Assembly (NCBI GenBank): GCA_013397115.1
Contig: VWZW01006289.1
Coordinates: 5,426,969 to 5,490,968 of the forward strand
Direction: 5' to 3'
Source of the DNA: Edolisoma coerulescens
Taxonomy: Eukaryota > Chordata > Aves > Passeriformes > Campephagidae
DNA length: 64,000 nucleotides
This document shows, one piece after another, positions 8,471 through 22,100 of the stretch. How positions within the stretch are numbered: the stretch's first letter is position 1; each line of letters begins with the position of its first letter. The translations under genes and the position numbers were made by a program. The notes under the pieces are model-generated. The model worked only from the letters and a program-made list of their open reading frames with translations. It did no database searches and was not told where the DNA came from.

Positions 8471-9619
8471 AAAATGAAGGTGATGACACTATGGGCAAAA
8501 CACAGGCGCACTGAAATACCAGAAGCCAAGAGAAAAGCGGATCAACACTTTATCCCTTCATTTTCGTGTTATAGTTGTTATAAAACAAGTTTGAGTAAGT
8601 TTATGACTGCTGTATAACAAGAGCAGGGCTCTCCAGACCAGGGGACCGGCTGTATCTCGGGTCTGGTAAATCTGTCTGTGCCTGTGAGTGCTCACATCAA
8701 AACACTGCCCATCCTGAGAGGAGACTGTATCAATTAAGGGGGAGGGCAAAGAGTTTCTTTTTTTAATACACAAACCTTATGACTTAGATCAGCCATGAAA
8801 TGCAGAGGTCTCTCATAAGGGTTCTTGTTGTTGGTTGTTTTGATTTTTTTTTAAATATGAACAAAAGAGTGTGAGAAATTAATTTTGCCATTTGATTCAA
8901 TAGCACAAGTCAAAGATCAGGTTCCGCTGCTTTAGAGGAAGCTGCAGGGCTGAAAGGGAAAGCCATGCAGCTCGTATGTCTGTACAAAGCAGAAATATAA
9001 AGGCAGACTGAGAAAGAAAGAAAGAGGAGGGGAAAAAAAATCATAGAGAAACGTCTTGAAACTGAGAGACTCTAAATCATTCAGCCATGGCAAATTCAAA
9101 CACACAAAGGAGGGGATGCTAAATTAACAGTGCTTTTTACATAGAGCCCAAATAAAACTGTAATCAGCGACGCGTTACTTTTCATTAAGCGAGTTTGACA
9201 GGAGCATATTCAGCCTCGACAAGGGAACAGGAGCGAAGAAATATACGGCTCTCCCAGCCCGAGTCATAAGATAATTCCTTAAGCTCCATTAACAACTCTT
9301 AGCCGCAGGAAATGGGCTCCCTGAAAACATCTCCAAATCTAAAAGCTTTATCGACCTCTCAAACCTCTGCTGATGGTTCTATTTTTTTAAAAAAACTTAG
9401 AGGCGAGACGTCCAGCAAGGTAATAGACTTTGACACAACACCTTCTTAACTAGAGAGAGAGAGGCAGAGAAAACGAGACCTTAAATGATATTTAAAAGGC
9501 AGCCAATTAAGATTTAAAATGATTGTCTCCTGAGATTATGTATGTGATTTATGTCATCTACTTTTTTTTTCCCAGACATGCATGCAAAATTGCAATGGGG
9601 CATATTGCCTGTTCCTTAA

Positions 9620-9657
<38 letters not shown>
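9620..9657. repeat. (TGA)n trinucleotide microsatellite
   Basis: About twelve tandem TGATGA-type units ending in a short ATA-rich tail. It is uninterrupted, so likely length-variable between individuals. No coding frame uses it. Confidence 0.9.
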
Positions 9658-11913
9658 AATAATACTAGAAGAAAGAGTAACAATTAACAATCCCATAATT
9701 GTAAATGCTAATCTAGGAAACAGCTAGAGTTTAGGTAACCTGATTATAGAGCACCTTGCAAGAGCCATCTTATTTATAGGTGTCTAATTAAAAGACAGAT
9801 AGATTAAATGATTCACACATTATCCACTAATGTTTATGAATTCTTGTGCTTTTTCTGAGTGTGAATATTTGACTATTAAAGTCACATAATTAATATATAG
9901 TCAAACAGCCCAGTGTAGCAGCTCCTTCCCACTGGCCACATGGAAAGGTGTCCAAGAAGATTTTGTCTTGGCAAGATTTTGATTATATATTTTTAAGATA
10001 TAATGGTTCAGAAGGAGAGTCTGACTTACCACAGTCTTTTTGCTACATGTTTGCCTTTTCCATTTAAATCTGACCTTCAAATAATATGAAGGCTTGCATG
10101 TGTGAAAGTGCATCCAGTTAAATGCCAAGAAAAGAGTTAATGCTCACATCATACCATTTCATGCAGAAATCCTGAAAAATGCAAGAAATTATTATAACTT
10201 GCTGATTTTGTGAGAGATCAGAAATTGTTTCAATGAGTGTGATTTCTAGATGAATGAGGTGGAAAAAGATCATTCAAACACTACTGTGTTTTGGCCAAAG
10301 GTCAAAATGTTTTGGTCCCCGCTTAGATGAAGCTGGTTCTGGCTACGAAGCAATGAGCTTGGATCTGAGTCCTGTGCCTCTTGAGGGCTGAGCATGTAAT
10401 TTTGTCCTTTAAAAATGTGAAGAATGGAGGAATGTTAATGGTCAAATTATACATTTTTAGTTGCGTGGTAAAAAAAAAATGAATTCTTGTGCTTGTTCTT
10501 ATAGAGGAAGCTATTTTTAATGGTCAAAACACCAGTCCTGAAATGTGACATCTGGCATGTTTCAACTCACATTTACAGTCAAAAAGGCTGTGAGGTGCTT
10601 AGGACTTGTGGGAAGCATTCTCTTCATACTCCTTGTGAAATGGCATCATGGCAGATAATAATCCTAGATTTGTAGGCCCCCCCAAAAAGCAGTCTTAATA
10701 TACACAGCAACTATGTGTGTCTGGAGGCAGTTTAATACATAAATCATTGTCTCCTCTACCATATGGCTATATAACAAAACCTGAATTTGGCTTAGAACTT
10801 GAAGACACATTTAACATAACCTGAAGAACCAAGGGGAGAGGAAATGCTTGGGAGCAGTTCAAAAGCAAATGATAGTAATTACTTCCCAGTGTGCCCCCAC
10901 TCCAATGAGAAATGGGACTGTTTTCAGGGAGGAAAGAAAGAAGCCTCCATGCAACCTAGAGAGAGTGCATATATGCAAGCCCTGCTGCTATCCTGCTTCC
11001 CACAGTGGGGAATGTGGTCTGGGCATGAGAACAGTGATTGACCTACTTACAGTGCTCAAGAGCTATTTCTTGTCCATCCCAATTTAAGGAAAGCATGAAA
11101 ACGAAGGAAATATCTTGAAGGAAAGCGTTCTCTTAATGTTTCCGGGTTTTTTTCCTGACATTAAAAAATTCTTTTACTCATTCGATTGGCTAGACAAAAG
11201 CTAGGGCATAAAAATCTTTTTCTTCTCAGTTTTACCTCCATTTCCTTTCTCCAAATCAGCATGTCATTATTTAAATTTTGAAATGGGTTTCAGTTGTAGT
11301 AGGTGAGTATTTTTACAGTGGTTTACATGGAATCATAATCAGGTCATTTTTCAAAGACTACCTCAGAAATCCTTTCTGAAATACTGCAAAGGATGATACT
11401 GGCAATGAAATGGAACCAAGGGAACACCTACTTTCAACAGTATTTCTTTAGATTTTACAACTCGTATAGAATGCTAAAAATAAATCAATTAAAAAAGATG
11501 TACTTGAGATTTCATCAAATATTTTCTTACATGCATTGTATTGTGAAACAGGATTGAAACATTTGCTAGAAATATAGAACAAAGGTGAATAACCAACACT
11601 TTACCTATGTCCTTATAACAGGGGAGGTGCTTCATCAAAGGCTGACATGTCTCCTGAAGCTGTGTTCTCTATCATGGTATCTATTGATACTGGGCTTTAA
11701 TGACCTGAGAAGTTACTCAGAATGAGTTCTGTTGTCCTCAGTATGAAGGTGCTCAGCTAACAAACAGATTCACTATATTAGTATTTTTGCCAAGGGGAAA
11801 ATTGTTGTAAAGGTAGGACAGGGCTCAGGGAATGAGCTGAAGTAGAACACTTTCATGGTAGGAGAAATGAATAAAGAGGGAAGTGCTTGGGAATCCTTTG
11901 TGAGTGAGGTTCT

Positions 11914-11952
11914 CCCTTCCTTCCTTCCTTCCTTCCTTCCTTCCTTCCTTCC
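11914..11952. repeat. (CTTC)n tetranucleotide microsatellite
   Basis: About nine to ten tandem TTCC units on a pyrimidine-rich strand. The minus-strand ORF at 11773-12126 passes through it as a KEGR-type repeat and is not a credible gene. Confidence 0.9.
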
Positions 11953-12199
11953 AGAAAAGTGACCAGCCTGGACCTTACAGAAGGTATATAGAGCCCAACA
12001 TGATATTTTTTCTTCCATCCTGGTTAGATTATGGCTCACATGAACACTGTGAGTGAAGGTGATGTCACTCATGACTTTGGTTGTTGGTAGCCTTGTGAAC
12101 AGAACACTTTGCTTTTGAGGCCTCATGCCATGAGGTTACCCTCTTTTCAAACATATCATCGTCTTCTTCCTGACCTTGTGACACAAATGACTGACAAAC

Positions 12200-12335
12200 C
12201 ACAGAATCACAGAATATTCTGAGTTGGAAGGAGCCCACAAGGGTTATCGAGTCCAACTCTTAAGTGAATGGCCCATGCAGGAATCGAAGCCACAATCTTG
12301 GTGTTACTGGCACCATACTCCAACCAATTAAGCAA
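12200..12335 (-). mobile_element. tRNA-Ile-derived SINE with CR1-like tail (TguSINE1-like)
   Basis: Read on the minus strand, the head resembles isoleucine tRNA: a GCTTAATTGGTTGGAG A-box region, GGTGCCAGTAACACCAAG like an anticodon arm, and the B-box-like GGCTTCGATTCC (12280-12291). It then passes into a tail ending with TTCCAACTCAGAATATTCTG and the CR1-type TGTGATTCTGTG. That head-tail structure is known from TguSINE1 of songbirds. It has mutations relative to a functional tRNA, so it is a fixed old copy. I could not identify target-site duplications. Confidence 0.82.
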
Positions 12336-15300
12336 AGGAGATAGAAGCTGGGAGATGTTGTCTTTCAGTCCAATGTCAAATATGTCATCAAGTACTGATA
12401 ATATTATTTTTTTGAGTCTTATTTGCCACGAACTCCAGTGTACATGACTTAATTATTTGGTTACAGCCTTCAGAGAGAAACAAGTAGAAATCTGCTCACT
12501 GAAAGGACCAATCTCACAATCTTATAGGTAAACGTAAACCAGGTCTGAACCAGCCTGGACAGTCTTGTAGTCTATCACAGGTAGGTTTGGCACACAGTAG
12601 CTGAAATAAATAACAACCAAAAAAATAGTGTATCCATGCTGAATTTACTGGGGAAGTAAGGTGAGAAAGTCTCACCATGACAGAAGGTTCACTAGAGAAA
12701 AAAGAAAACAGGATGGGACCAGGGGATGGGAAGTTTTCGGGGTGGGAATTGAAGGGTGTTTATTAAGTCCATGCATCAACCCAGTACTGATTTCTGCCTT
12801 CATTTACACCAGACTTAGTCAGCTTTAACTCAGACTAGCTTCATTGGAGCTTCTCCATATTTATAATACCATATCAGACAGCAGGAAGGATCCTTGTGTG
12901 TGACGGGTAAACCCCCTGCTGACACAGGTCCTGCATGTAAATCTGGGGGTTAACAACACTCACAGAGTACATGAAGGAACCTCACAGTATGTAACTGCTT
13001 TAGACTAAGGATTTTAGATATATAAATGGAGTGCTCTAGTGAAGCAGGCCAGTTCATGTTATGTTACTTCTGTATTAAATTGAAGCAAACAGAATCAACA
13101 AATGCGGCGGCCAGAAGTCAGATTCTCAAACTTACTTCCAGGTTTACTGTCAAACATTTCCACTAAGCCTCTTCCCTCTGACAGTAACACAGGAGAGAGA
13201 AACATCAGGAGTTTTCTCTTCATCTTCCCATCTGGAGGAACGCAAAGCCTCTCTTGGTTGACAGAACTGTGAAGGAAAGAAGGACTTTTTCTCTTCTCCC
13301 CTCTGCTGCCACGTGACCTAGTCTGTAAAAGGTCTTCAAACACAACTCTTCTCTTGCTATGCACAAATCTTTGCTGCTGCTCTTCCTTTGCTTGAATTTT
13401 TCTTTTTTGGAGAAGTGATGAAAAAGGAAGAAAAATCAGGTAGGAAAGGTTCCTTCACTTGAACCGGTACTCACAGATGCAAGTTTGTGCCTACCACTGT
13501 GGATGGGAGGCATTGTCAGTACTGGGCTGAATTCTGCAAGTTTGAGCAACCATGTAAAATAAAAGTAATCCTGGAAACAGCCACAACACATCCATTTCAC
13601 ACATTCATTACAGTTAATGAAATAAACTTTGCCAAAATCCTAAAGTAAGACTTTTGAATTGAAATGAAGAACATACAAAACTCAAATTATAATCCACTAA
13701 AAAAATAGCAAGAGAGAGAGCCAGTTTGGCAAGCTGGTTGAAGAGGAAGAAACTTATAACAAAATGCTCAGGTGATTCTGAGAAATAAGCCTTGTTCCAT
13801 GGCAAGAGCAAAACAAAAAGCCACGAACACCAAATCCTGATCTCAAACTATGGATGAATGAGATGCACAAATCAAGCCTGAATTTTCCACTGGTACACCA
13901 TATCTCATCTTCTTCTGTTGTGAATCTCCATTACAATAAAGAAAAAGCTGAAAAGCAAACAAACAAGACAGAAACTGGGTTGTACATAAAGAAAATAAAA
14001 TTTCCTAGTTGCTGGAAGTAACTGATAGAGATCTGGGAGAACGGGACTGCACACATATAGTATGAGTAGGAAGAATGCAAACACTGTAAGCAGATAATGC
14101 TTCAGCCTCTTGAAACCTATCCATCACTGCTTCCTGCAAACACCAAACTCCTGCTTTTGGAAAGGCTTTAATTAACTATGCATACACCATTCCTTCATCC
14201 CATCCTTCTCCAATTAATAACAATTAAAAGAACAGGCTTGACGTGGTACGTGTAGAACTAATTTACAGCTGCCGCTACTTCAAAACTATAGTTTCTTAAT
14301 CCTGAAGAGCATAGCTGGGCCAATTATATCACTGAAAATGCCCAGTTTTTAATCCAGGCAAACAGTATTATAATATCAGTCTGAAAACCAGAGTCACAAT
14401 GCATGGGAGAATCAGCCTATTTACTTACTGTTCTCTCTGATCAGTCTCGTAAAGGGATGGTTGGGGCTGAATTTTAGCCCAGTGCTCTGCCTTTCAGAGT
14501 TATCTCCCAAGCTGACTACAGCTGCGTCAATATCCCAACCCTTTGAAAACATCCCCAGCTCTTCGCAACCTAACTTCAGGCCTGGATGCTGAAGAATGAA
14601 GATGTTGGTTACTCTTGAGTGTGAGGGACCCCACAGGGTGGGGACAGTGTGATGTGTCTTGAAGTCTTCTCAGTGCTGCTCCCAGGATTGCTAGAGAAAG
14701 GATGCAGCCCATTCTTGACAGGCTGTGAGCAACTGCTGACATCCTCCTCTCTCTAATCCCAGTGGTAGGGCACATAGGGACAGAGTGGATCAGGGACATT
14801 TCATTTTGTGATGCATCACTTACAGGAGAGTGGTGAAATGTGATGTTCTGTTCACTGAAAGCGTGCTCCCAAATTTGATACAAAGTCAGATGAGCACAGG
14901 AAGAAATTCTACAGACCAAGAAATAACAGCAGCTTGTTTTTCCTGGTAGGTGTCTGCTATGTGAGGCTATGTATATCAGAGAGGTAAAGATGAAGAAGGA
15001 TTCTTGAAAAGACAGCTGCAGAGATCCCTCTATTGGGCATACCTCATTTCAGATGTGATGCCCCTGGGGTTGTTATTTTTAAGCAGTTGGCACTGTAGAT
15101 GGCCAGGAGAAATGGGATGGGAAGTATTGTTACAGAGCTGTGATAGCTGCTGTCACTGAGGCAGCTGACTGGTAGACAGATAGCTCTACAAATAGGACAA
15201 CATTAAGAAAAGGATGTAAGGAAGTGTTTTATTTTCATTCCATTGCCTTTAACTGCTATAAATTCTTCAGGCACTGAGATGTGAGGAGACAAGATTCTCA

Positions 15301-18300
15301 ACCTTCCTCTTGACTTATCCTGATTAATGCTCTGCCAGAAGGAAGTAATATATTAATTGTTTGTGATCTGGAAAAGGATAAGTTCCTGACTTTGCATATG
15401 TTACCAAAACTGAGTCAGATAATGCAGTCTTAAATGCAGGCTTTGGCACATTTCTCACCAGTGAGACTTCCTGGACTGAAGAGGAATGTGTGGCCATGAT
15501 TATTGCATCCAGCTTCCAAAAGGGATGCCTCCTCCTTCAAAGCCAGAGCAAAGAGACTGAATCTGCTCCACATGCAGATTCAAGTGTGGGAAAAAAACAG
15601 GAGCTACTTTAGTGTATACCCCATGTCACCAAATCTTTTTGTGGCAACAGGAAGACTAATTTAAGACTGAATATGTTCAGTGACTACACTCTGCAAAAAC
15701 ACAATATATGCTCTTAATCAGTAACACATTATCTAACAGCTTCAGCAATGACAGGCTGCCACATGTGTTGGGGGTTTTGATTAAAGGCTGGGCAATTCTC
15801 TGAGAAATGGGAGTTAATCACTTTGGACCATTGTGCTACCTTCACTTCAGAGCTGTTTCTGCAGCATGTTTCACTGTATGCTGCTGCTGAACTCCAAAGT
15901 GGTTAAGCAGGTTCTTTATCCTTCTTGATCTGGGCCTTGACACTTGCATAAATAATACTGATGAAAAAGCTTTGCTCAGACCAGACTAGGGCATCCCATC
16001 CCTCCTTTCTTCCTCTGCAAGGTCCTGAAGATTCTGGTTGAAGAAACAGGCAATTAAGAAGACCATATTGATATTAAATTTGCTTGAAAAGTTCAGTATT
16101 TTGCTCCTCTTGAATGCTGATTTCTCTTATCTTTTGTTCCTGCCCACTGGTTCTTGGCCCTGCACCTCTGAAGTGCACAGAAGGAAATAAGGATCACAGA
16201 ATCTGCTCACTCTCACCGTGACCCATCATACATGTAATTTGCTTTAACTGAACTAGACTGAACTTGCCTACCAGGTAGACACATAAATGCCAATCATGAT
16301 CTATGTTGTTCAGTGCAGTTTGACAATATTAGGGCTACAGGTTAGGAAAGAAGTGAGCTAGTAATTCAGGGTGGGATTGTTGTGCACTAGGAAAGGTGCA
16401 TGATAAATCATGCATAGTACTTTGTATAACCTTGTCTAGTTTAAGCAATATCAATTTCTTGATTACCACAATTATTTACATTGATTATATAAAGAAAAAA
16501 ACTCTACTTGAATTGTGTCAGATATTTGTATGAATATATCTCTGTAAGTGGAAAAGGAAATGTTTCTGCTGGGCATACTTCTGAATTTTTTTCTCATTCT
16601 TTTAATATAAATATTTGACCTTGTTCCCTAACAGATACATGACAGCAAAAGCTAAATGAAATAAACTATATAAGCTGCATACTTTAGCTTTAATAAAATT
16701 CAGTACCTTTCATTTATTTTTAATAAATTCAAGTATGGCATAAGATAAAAACTATCTGTATATTTTAATACATATGGACAGACATATATATTTACAAACC
16801 TTGCTTAAGCAGTCCTCTCATTTTCTTTCAAAGGCCCCAAAGGATTCATGTGACATATGGCAAGAATTCTTTTAAGGTAATCATATACGAAAAACTAAGC
16901 AGATGGAAATACATGGTCATTGACTGTAAGATCAAACTCCCCAGTGAGTCTCTTGTGAACACCCAGTCCATACTGAAAAGGGGTTTTATTCTTCCTAATC
17001 TGTATTTTGTACAAAATGTGTGCTTTCCATTTTAAAGTAAATATGCATATTGAGTCATAAGATTATTGTTTTTGAAAACAGAGCTGGAGTATAAATTCCT
17101 ACTTCAAAGTTTAGGATCAGGTACTTAATAATAATAATAATTTTTCTATTAGCAACTTCCAAACTTATAATGGAATACAATTCGAATTCAGTCACAGTAA
17201 TCCCACCTAAGTGTAAAGAAGCTAATTCAACTGAAAGTTGAGGCTCTCACTTTTCACAGTTGACACATTTGCTTCTGTTTTTAGATTTCTTTGGGTATGT
17301 AAAACAATAAAAAAAAGCAGATGGGCTTTTATGCTGCCATTTCTAGTAATTTTTCATTCATTACTGCTCATGTTTTAATTATTAGCACAATTCAGATATA
17401 GTGATGGTTTTACAGCTTCTAGGAAAGAGAGTAAAACTAAAGAAGTCTTAAACGGTTTAATTATAAAGTGAATAAACAACTACAGTAAAAATTCACAAAA
17501 TTTTCACACAAAATCAATTTTACAATGGACTAGTAATATCAGTGACTCCACTACTACATTTTAAGGGTTTATGATGCAACACTGACCAAAATTCTTAAAG
17601 ATTATTTACTCTTTAGACCTTTTCAGGTGTACAAGTGATTCATAGTTAGCCTATTTGTCACAACAAGTTTGATTTCCAAAACTGGGAACTCAGTAATTGC
17701 CTGCAGGTTTGGTAGGAGTTTTGCTGAGCCCTGCAACCCAATTTCATAGGAGGGTGCAGCCACGGGTAGCCAGACTCTGGTTTTGATCTTACAGAACAAA
17801 AATCCTCACTAAAACATTCTTTGAAATCCTGGCCCAACATTTTACAAATACAGCTTGATAAGTTAGGGGTGCAGGAGTTTGGGAATCCAAGGAACATGAA
17901 CATCCAGAAAAATTTCTAGAAATCAGCTGGAACCTTATATATTGTTGACTTTTCATTACAGATGTTGTTGGTATTTGACAGTTACATACTGTACATAATT
18001 AATTAGGTTCTTTTCCCCATAATGTACATGACCTGATTGTAATTTTCACAAATTAGATCATTTTTCATAATTATTCATCATATCGCTTATGTGAACAAAT
18101 GTCAGGCTATGGTTTGTCTTCAGATGCAGAGCTGCATCTTCTGCTATGTAGGACTGATCATGTAAACCCATAACCCCGACCTCTTCTCTGGATACTCTTT
18201 ATAAATAGGAGCAATGCAAAAGATATTTCAAAGGCTTTGAAATTTTAAGGGAAAGCAGAGAATGCTTTAAGCAGAAAAAGGCAGTAGACACAGGAAAATT

Positions 18301-18869
18301 AGGACAGCTCATGCTTTTCCTGCTATAATTTCCAAAACTTTCCTTTTCCAAAGGATTATGTTTGATTACACTCATAGAAGATTAACAAATAGTTAGTGTT
18401 TCTTTTAACACACCAAAGTCAACACAAATACAGGATTTTAAACATTTCAAAAATCTTAGGTTTCTCTGCAGTAACTAAAGAGTCTCACCCTAAGCCAAAG
18501 GAAGTATGTGGCTTACTGCCTCATCTTGGATTCTTACTTCTAAAATTTCAGCTTTTTCCTTGTGCCCCACAGAGAATTTGTTCCTGAGAAAAGTGGGGAA
18601 ACCACGTGCAGAGGAGTAAAAAAATAAGGTGTGTCACCTAATCAACTCTAACTTCCTCTATAGCCAGTGGAAAGAGATGCTTCCTATGGCAGGTCCTCTG
18701 ATCTCCAGTATCCACAATGGCTTAGAGGAATTCCACTCAGGGGCTTACTGTGAATTTAGGCAAGTACTTTCCAGGGCTTTCCTACTCACTAGCTGTTACT
18801 TCATTCTAACATGTTGGTCACGTATGGACGTTGAAACCTAGGCTGCAGAAAGATTCTCCAGCTTTCTGC
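12336..18869. other. Gene-free stretch
   Basis: No supported gene. At about 14150-14300 there is a homeodomain-motif cluster (TTTAATTAACTATGCATA, CCAATTAATAACAATTAA) that may be a conserved element. The rest is ordinary AT-rich intergenic DNA with short random ORFs, the longest being 130 codons on the minus strand at 14527-14919 with no recognisable motif. Confidence 0.4.
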
Positions 18870-18873
18870 CTCT

Positions 18874-18903
18874 GTCTGTGAGAGTCTCTGCTTTCTCACA
18901 GAC
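18874..18903. repeat. Perfect 10-bp inverted repeat
   Basis: GTCTGTGAGA (18874-18883) pairs exactly with TCTCACAGAC (18894-18903) across a ten-base loop. It sits at the left edge of an LTR-like block and may be part of it. Confidence 0.7.
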
Positions 18904-18904
18904 A

Positions 18905-19190
18905 CTGGCTGAAAAACAGTTAGAAGGTTCTGTAAACAAATCCCTTTATCTTGCAAGTTGTTTTGCAGTATTGTTATGGTTCTAACTAGAAAATAATTAG
19001 AAACGTGTGCCTTAAAATTTAACCAATCCCCTCAAGGGGTGGATGGCCAAAGGGCCAATTGCCTTGTACCATTTAACACACTTTAGCGGACTAACATATA
19101 AAAGCCTTTAAAAAATATTAAACTTCCTTCCTTTACTCCTAATCCTTGAACTTCACATGGTTCTTCCCTCGCCGTCCCCGACAAAACAGC
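18905..19190 (+). mobile_element. Possible endogenous retrovirus LTR fragment
   Basis: The block contains, in LTR order, two CCAAT-like words (ACCAATCCCC, GGGCCAATTGCC), a TATA box TATAAAAG at 19097-19104 and an ATTAAA polyadenylation-like signal at 19117-19122. A pyrimidine-rich run then leads to CGCCGTCCCCGACA near 19184. Close spacing of TATA and poly(A) signals is known in some avian retroviral LTRs with a short R region. Neither the exact ends nor a target duplication could be found, and no internal retroviral genes are adjacent. Confidence 0.45.
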
Positions 19191-22100
19191 GACAGTCATG
19201 GGGTCAGGTCTGTCTGAATACAGATCTGCTTATTTAGATTCTTTTTAACAACACCCTGAAGGAAGTCCCAGGAGCTGACCTGTGCAGGAGACCTCAGCAG
19301 AACGGCTGACACTGAAGCTTTGTCTGAACTGAGAAATAGGCTTGTACCTTCACTCTCCCAGTCCCTGTCCCTTTACTACCCACAGCAGGGGATTGCTGCA
19401 GCGTATCTTGACTCCCTCCTTGCTTGTCCAGGTTTCCTTCAAGAGCAGAATAGGGTGTACAGAAGAAACAGCAACTTGTCTTAGCATTCAGGTGTGGTGC
19501 CCTAACATTGGGGGTCCAGGACATGGCACCCATGGGTAACTCAGCCTGGCTGGAGCTTCCTCCCAGCTGTCCCAGCAGCACTCTCAAACTTCTTTTAACC
19601 CAAACACAGACCTCTCAGCACTGGTTCAGACAAAACGCCTAAGTATGAAATAATCTGGACACGTGGTGGCCACTTCCCTGTCTCTCCCTAAACAGCACTC
19701 TCTGTTGAGCTGGTCTGTGTCTTTTGCTCTGGACTTTCCACAAGGCAATAGTTAAGAGGGAACAGCATTAATCTTCACAAGTAAAGCTGGGACCTAAACA
19801 CCCCTCACACCCGTTGAAATAAGGGAGACATTGCTAGCATACCTCTCCATCCTGCAAGGCCTGCTATCAGCATCCTGCAATCCTAACTGGCATGCTGCTA
19901 CTTCTTCCCTTTCCTGCTAGCTTGCAGCTGTGGTGGCTGCTCAGGCTGTGTGATACAGTCTTTGCTTTGATACCACACAAAAGGTTTTAAAGTGGAACAC
20001 GCCGCAGAACTAGGAAGGGTGGATTGGCTTGCTTTCATGAATCATAATCTTCTCTTTCTTCTTCTCCCTCCTTTCCCATGCCCCTTATCACTCATCCTAG
20101 TTCTGGACTGGCACTGTTCCCACTAGGCACACTGTTCTTTCTTCTCTCAGTTTCTCACTGTCACTATTCTACATCCTCTTGTACTCAAAGAAACTTCCCT
20201 GCCTCGACCTCATTCCCAATTTCTCTTTTTTTCCCCCAAATTCCATTCACTCATAACAGCGGTAGCCATAAATAGCTCCCAAAAGCTCTGAGTGGCTTCT
20301 CAGACATGTAATTTCACTTAAATGGCCCTACAATAAAGGAGAAAAAATATCTATATCTTTCCTGTTCACTACCTGAGGAAAAGGGGTATTTTGAACCTGA
20401 CACAAGGGCAGATGAAGGCAAGCAGTGATAAGCGGGAAAACCTGCTACCAGCTCCTGACTGGCCATGCTCTCTTGTGGCAGCTTCATGCCTCCTACTCCT
20501 CCAGAGTCTGAACACATGCCCACTGCTGCTTCTTGTCCACAGGCTGCATTTGTTCTGCACAGATCTGTGCACTGAGGCTTTGGGAGATTGTCTAGAGCTT
20601 GTTGGGGGGCCTCTGAATATAAGGAGACCACTTCATTGATCCCTGGGATTTAGACTTGGCTCTGAAGTCAAATAGTCCTGGTGTGTCGACTGCCTTTTAA
20701 CTCCTTCTCAAAATGCAGGGTTTCTTTGTGAGGTCAGTTCAAGAGGAACAGAAGTTAGCTAAATGCTGGATAGTAATGAACAAAAGCTGAGGGCAAAAGG
20801 CTGTACCAGGGCCAAGTCAGCATCACTACCAGGGATTTTGACTTTGCAAACAGAAAGTTGTAGGAACCCCAGAGCAGAAACAGTGGCAGGAAGACTCCAA
20901 TGACAGGTCATGGTACAATGCCGAGACTTTCAGAGCTGGCAGAAATATTTGCTGTCAAGAGAAGCCTGAAATTGCAGCTCATTGGCCACTAAGGAAAACA
21001 TTTCTATCAGGTCTTCAGGAAAAGGGTCTCTGCACAGGGGGGCTGCAATGAATCTGCCCTGAGCACTTCCTTTAATTGCTTCTAGTGCTCGGTTTAAACA
21101 GCAGTGCTGTCATTCAGAATGGCTGATAGAAGGAAGACCTTAAGTTCAAATGTAGCCAAGGGTTTTATATAAAACAAGGGCTGAGCCTGTCACCATCCTT
21201 CAGGTGCAACAGAAGGAGCAACCAAACCTTTGTTAGGCAGAGGAAGGACAAGAAGCAGGGAACACACTGCCTCAGCTTCTTCTCCCACTTTTGCAGGGGG
21301 ATAGAAGTGTATTGCTCTAACTCAGCTCTTTCTGTGGGACAAAATACAGAGGCCAAGGGTGCTCTGGCATCAGCTAACTTGGTCCACCAAAACAGCAGAA
21401 AAGTAATCCATGGAAAAAAAATACATTTTTTGCTGTTTTAGTGAGCTGGTGTGAATCAGCAAAGGAACCAAAAAGAGCAGGCAGAGATCTACAGCTGGAA
21501 GCTGAGACAGGGAGGAAGAGCAGGGGAAGGAGGATAGGAAGCCAGGATGCGGTATACAAGATTTCCTCCTTTTGTCTGCAGTTAGACATTGTGGGCTCAA
21601 CTGCCTGTGCAACTAAAGCCTTGGGGTGAAGTTACACGCCCATTTCAAGCTGATAGAATTGTTCACTGACATGAGAAGAAGGAAGTCTCCCAGCTTCAAG
21701 GCCCCAACAACTTTGTGAATCTTTTCACACAGTTGTTTGTAACCTTTCTCCTCCTTTCCTTCAGGTTTTTCGGTGAAACACTAACTTTCAGAAATCAGAC
21801 CAAAATGAATTTAGAGATTTCGGAAAAGGTTTTTTTGGTTGGGGTAACCTTGTGCACCTGGAGTTATTAATGAATTAATAATTTTGCCCTGCTTGCTTTG
21901 CTATGAACAGACTCACTGATAGAAGATCATAGAATCATAAAGATGACCAATAGGGGAATGTGTGGGGGAGTTAGCAGGACTTTCAAAAGAATGTATACTG
22001 GTTTTGTAATCTAAATAGAGGCAGAGACCTCTTGTATCATCACCTGCCAATGATGATACAAGGCAGGAATCATACAAACATCATCAAGATCCTTAGAACC

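Larger units (their letters stand above)
8471..12199. other. Gene-free stretch with candidate regulatory tracts
   Basis: AT-rich with no supported exon. A motif-dense tract at about 9160-9560 and 9700-9900 (CATTAAC, TTAATTAAA-like, CTAATTAAAAG, GATTAAATGATT words) may be conserved non-coding DNA. It contains the ATG and TTCC microsatellites listed separately. Nothing else is recognised. Confidence 0.4.

Noticed and set aside
10511..10520. Perfect MEF2 consensus CTATTTTTAA in the IRX4 flank
   Set aside because: A motif this short and AT-rich is expected several times by chance in 60 kb of AT-rich DNA.
12203..12335. A possible functional tRNA-Ile gene on the minus strand
   Set aside because: The tRNA-like head is mutated, lacks a proper acceptor stem and runs directly into a CR1-type tail, so it is a SINE.
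21925..21945. Short CR1-tail-like word ATCATAGAATCATA
   Set aside because: Too short and without adjoining CR1 3' UTR sequence.
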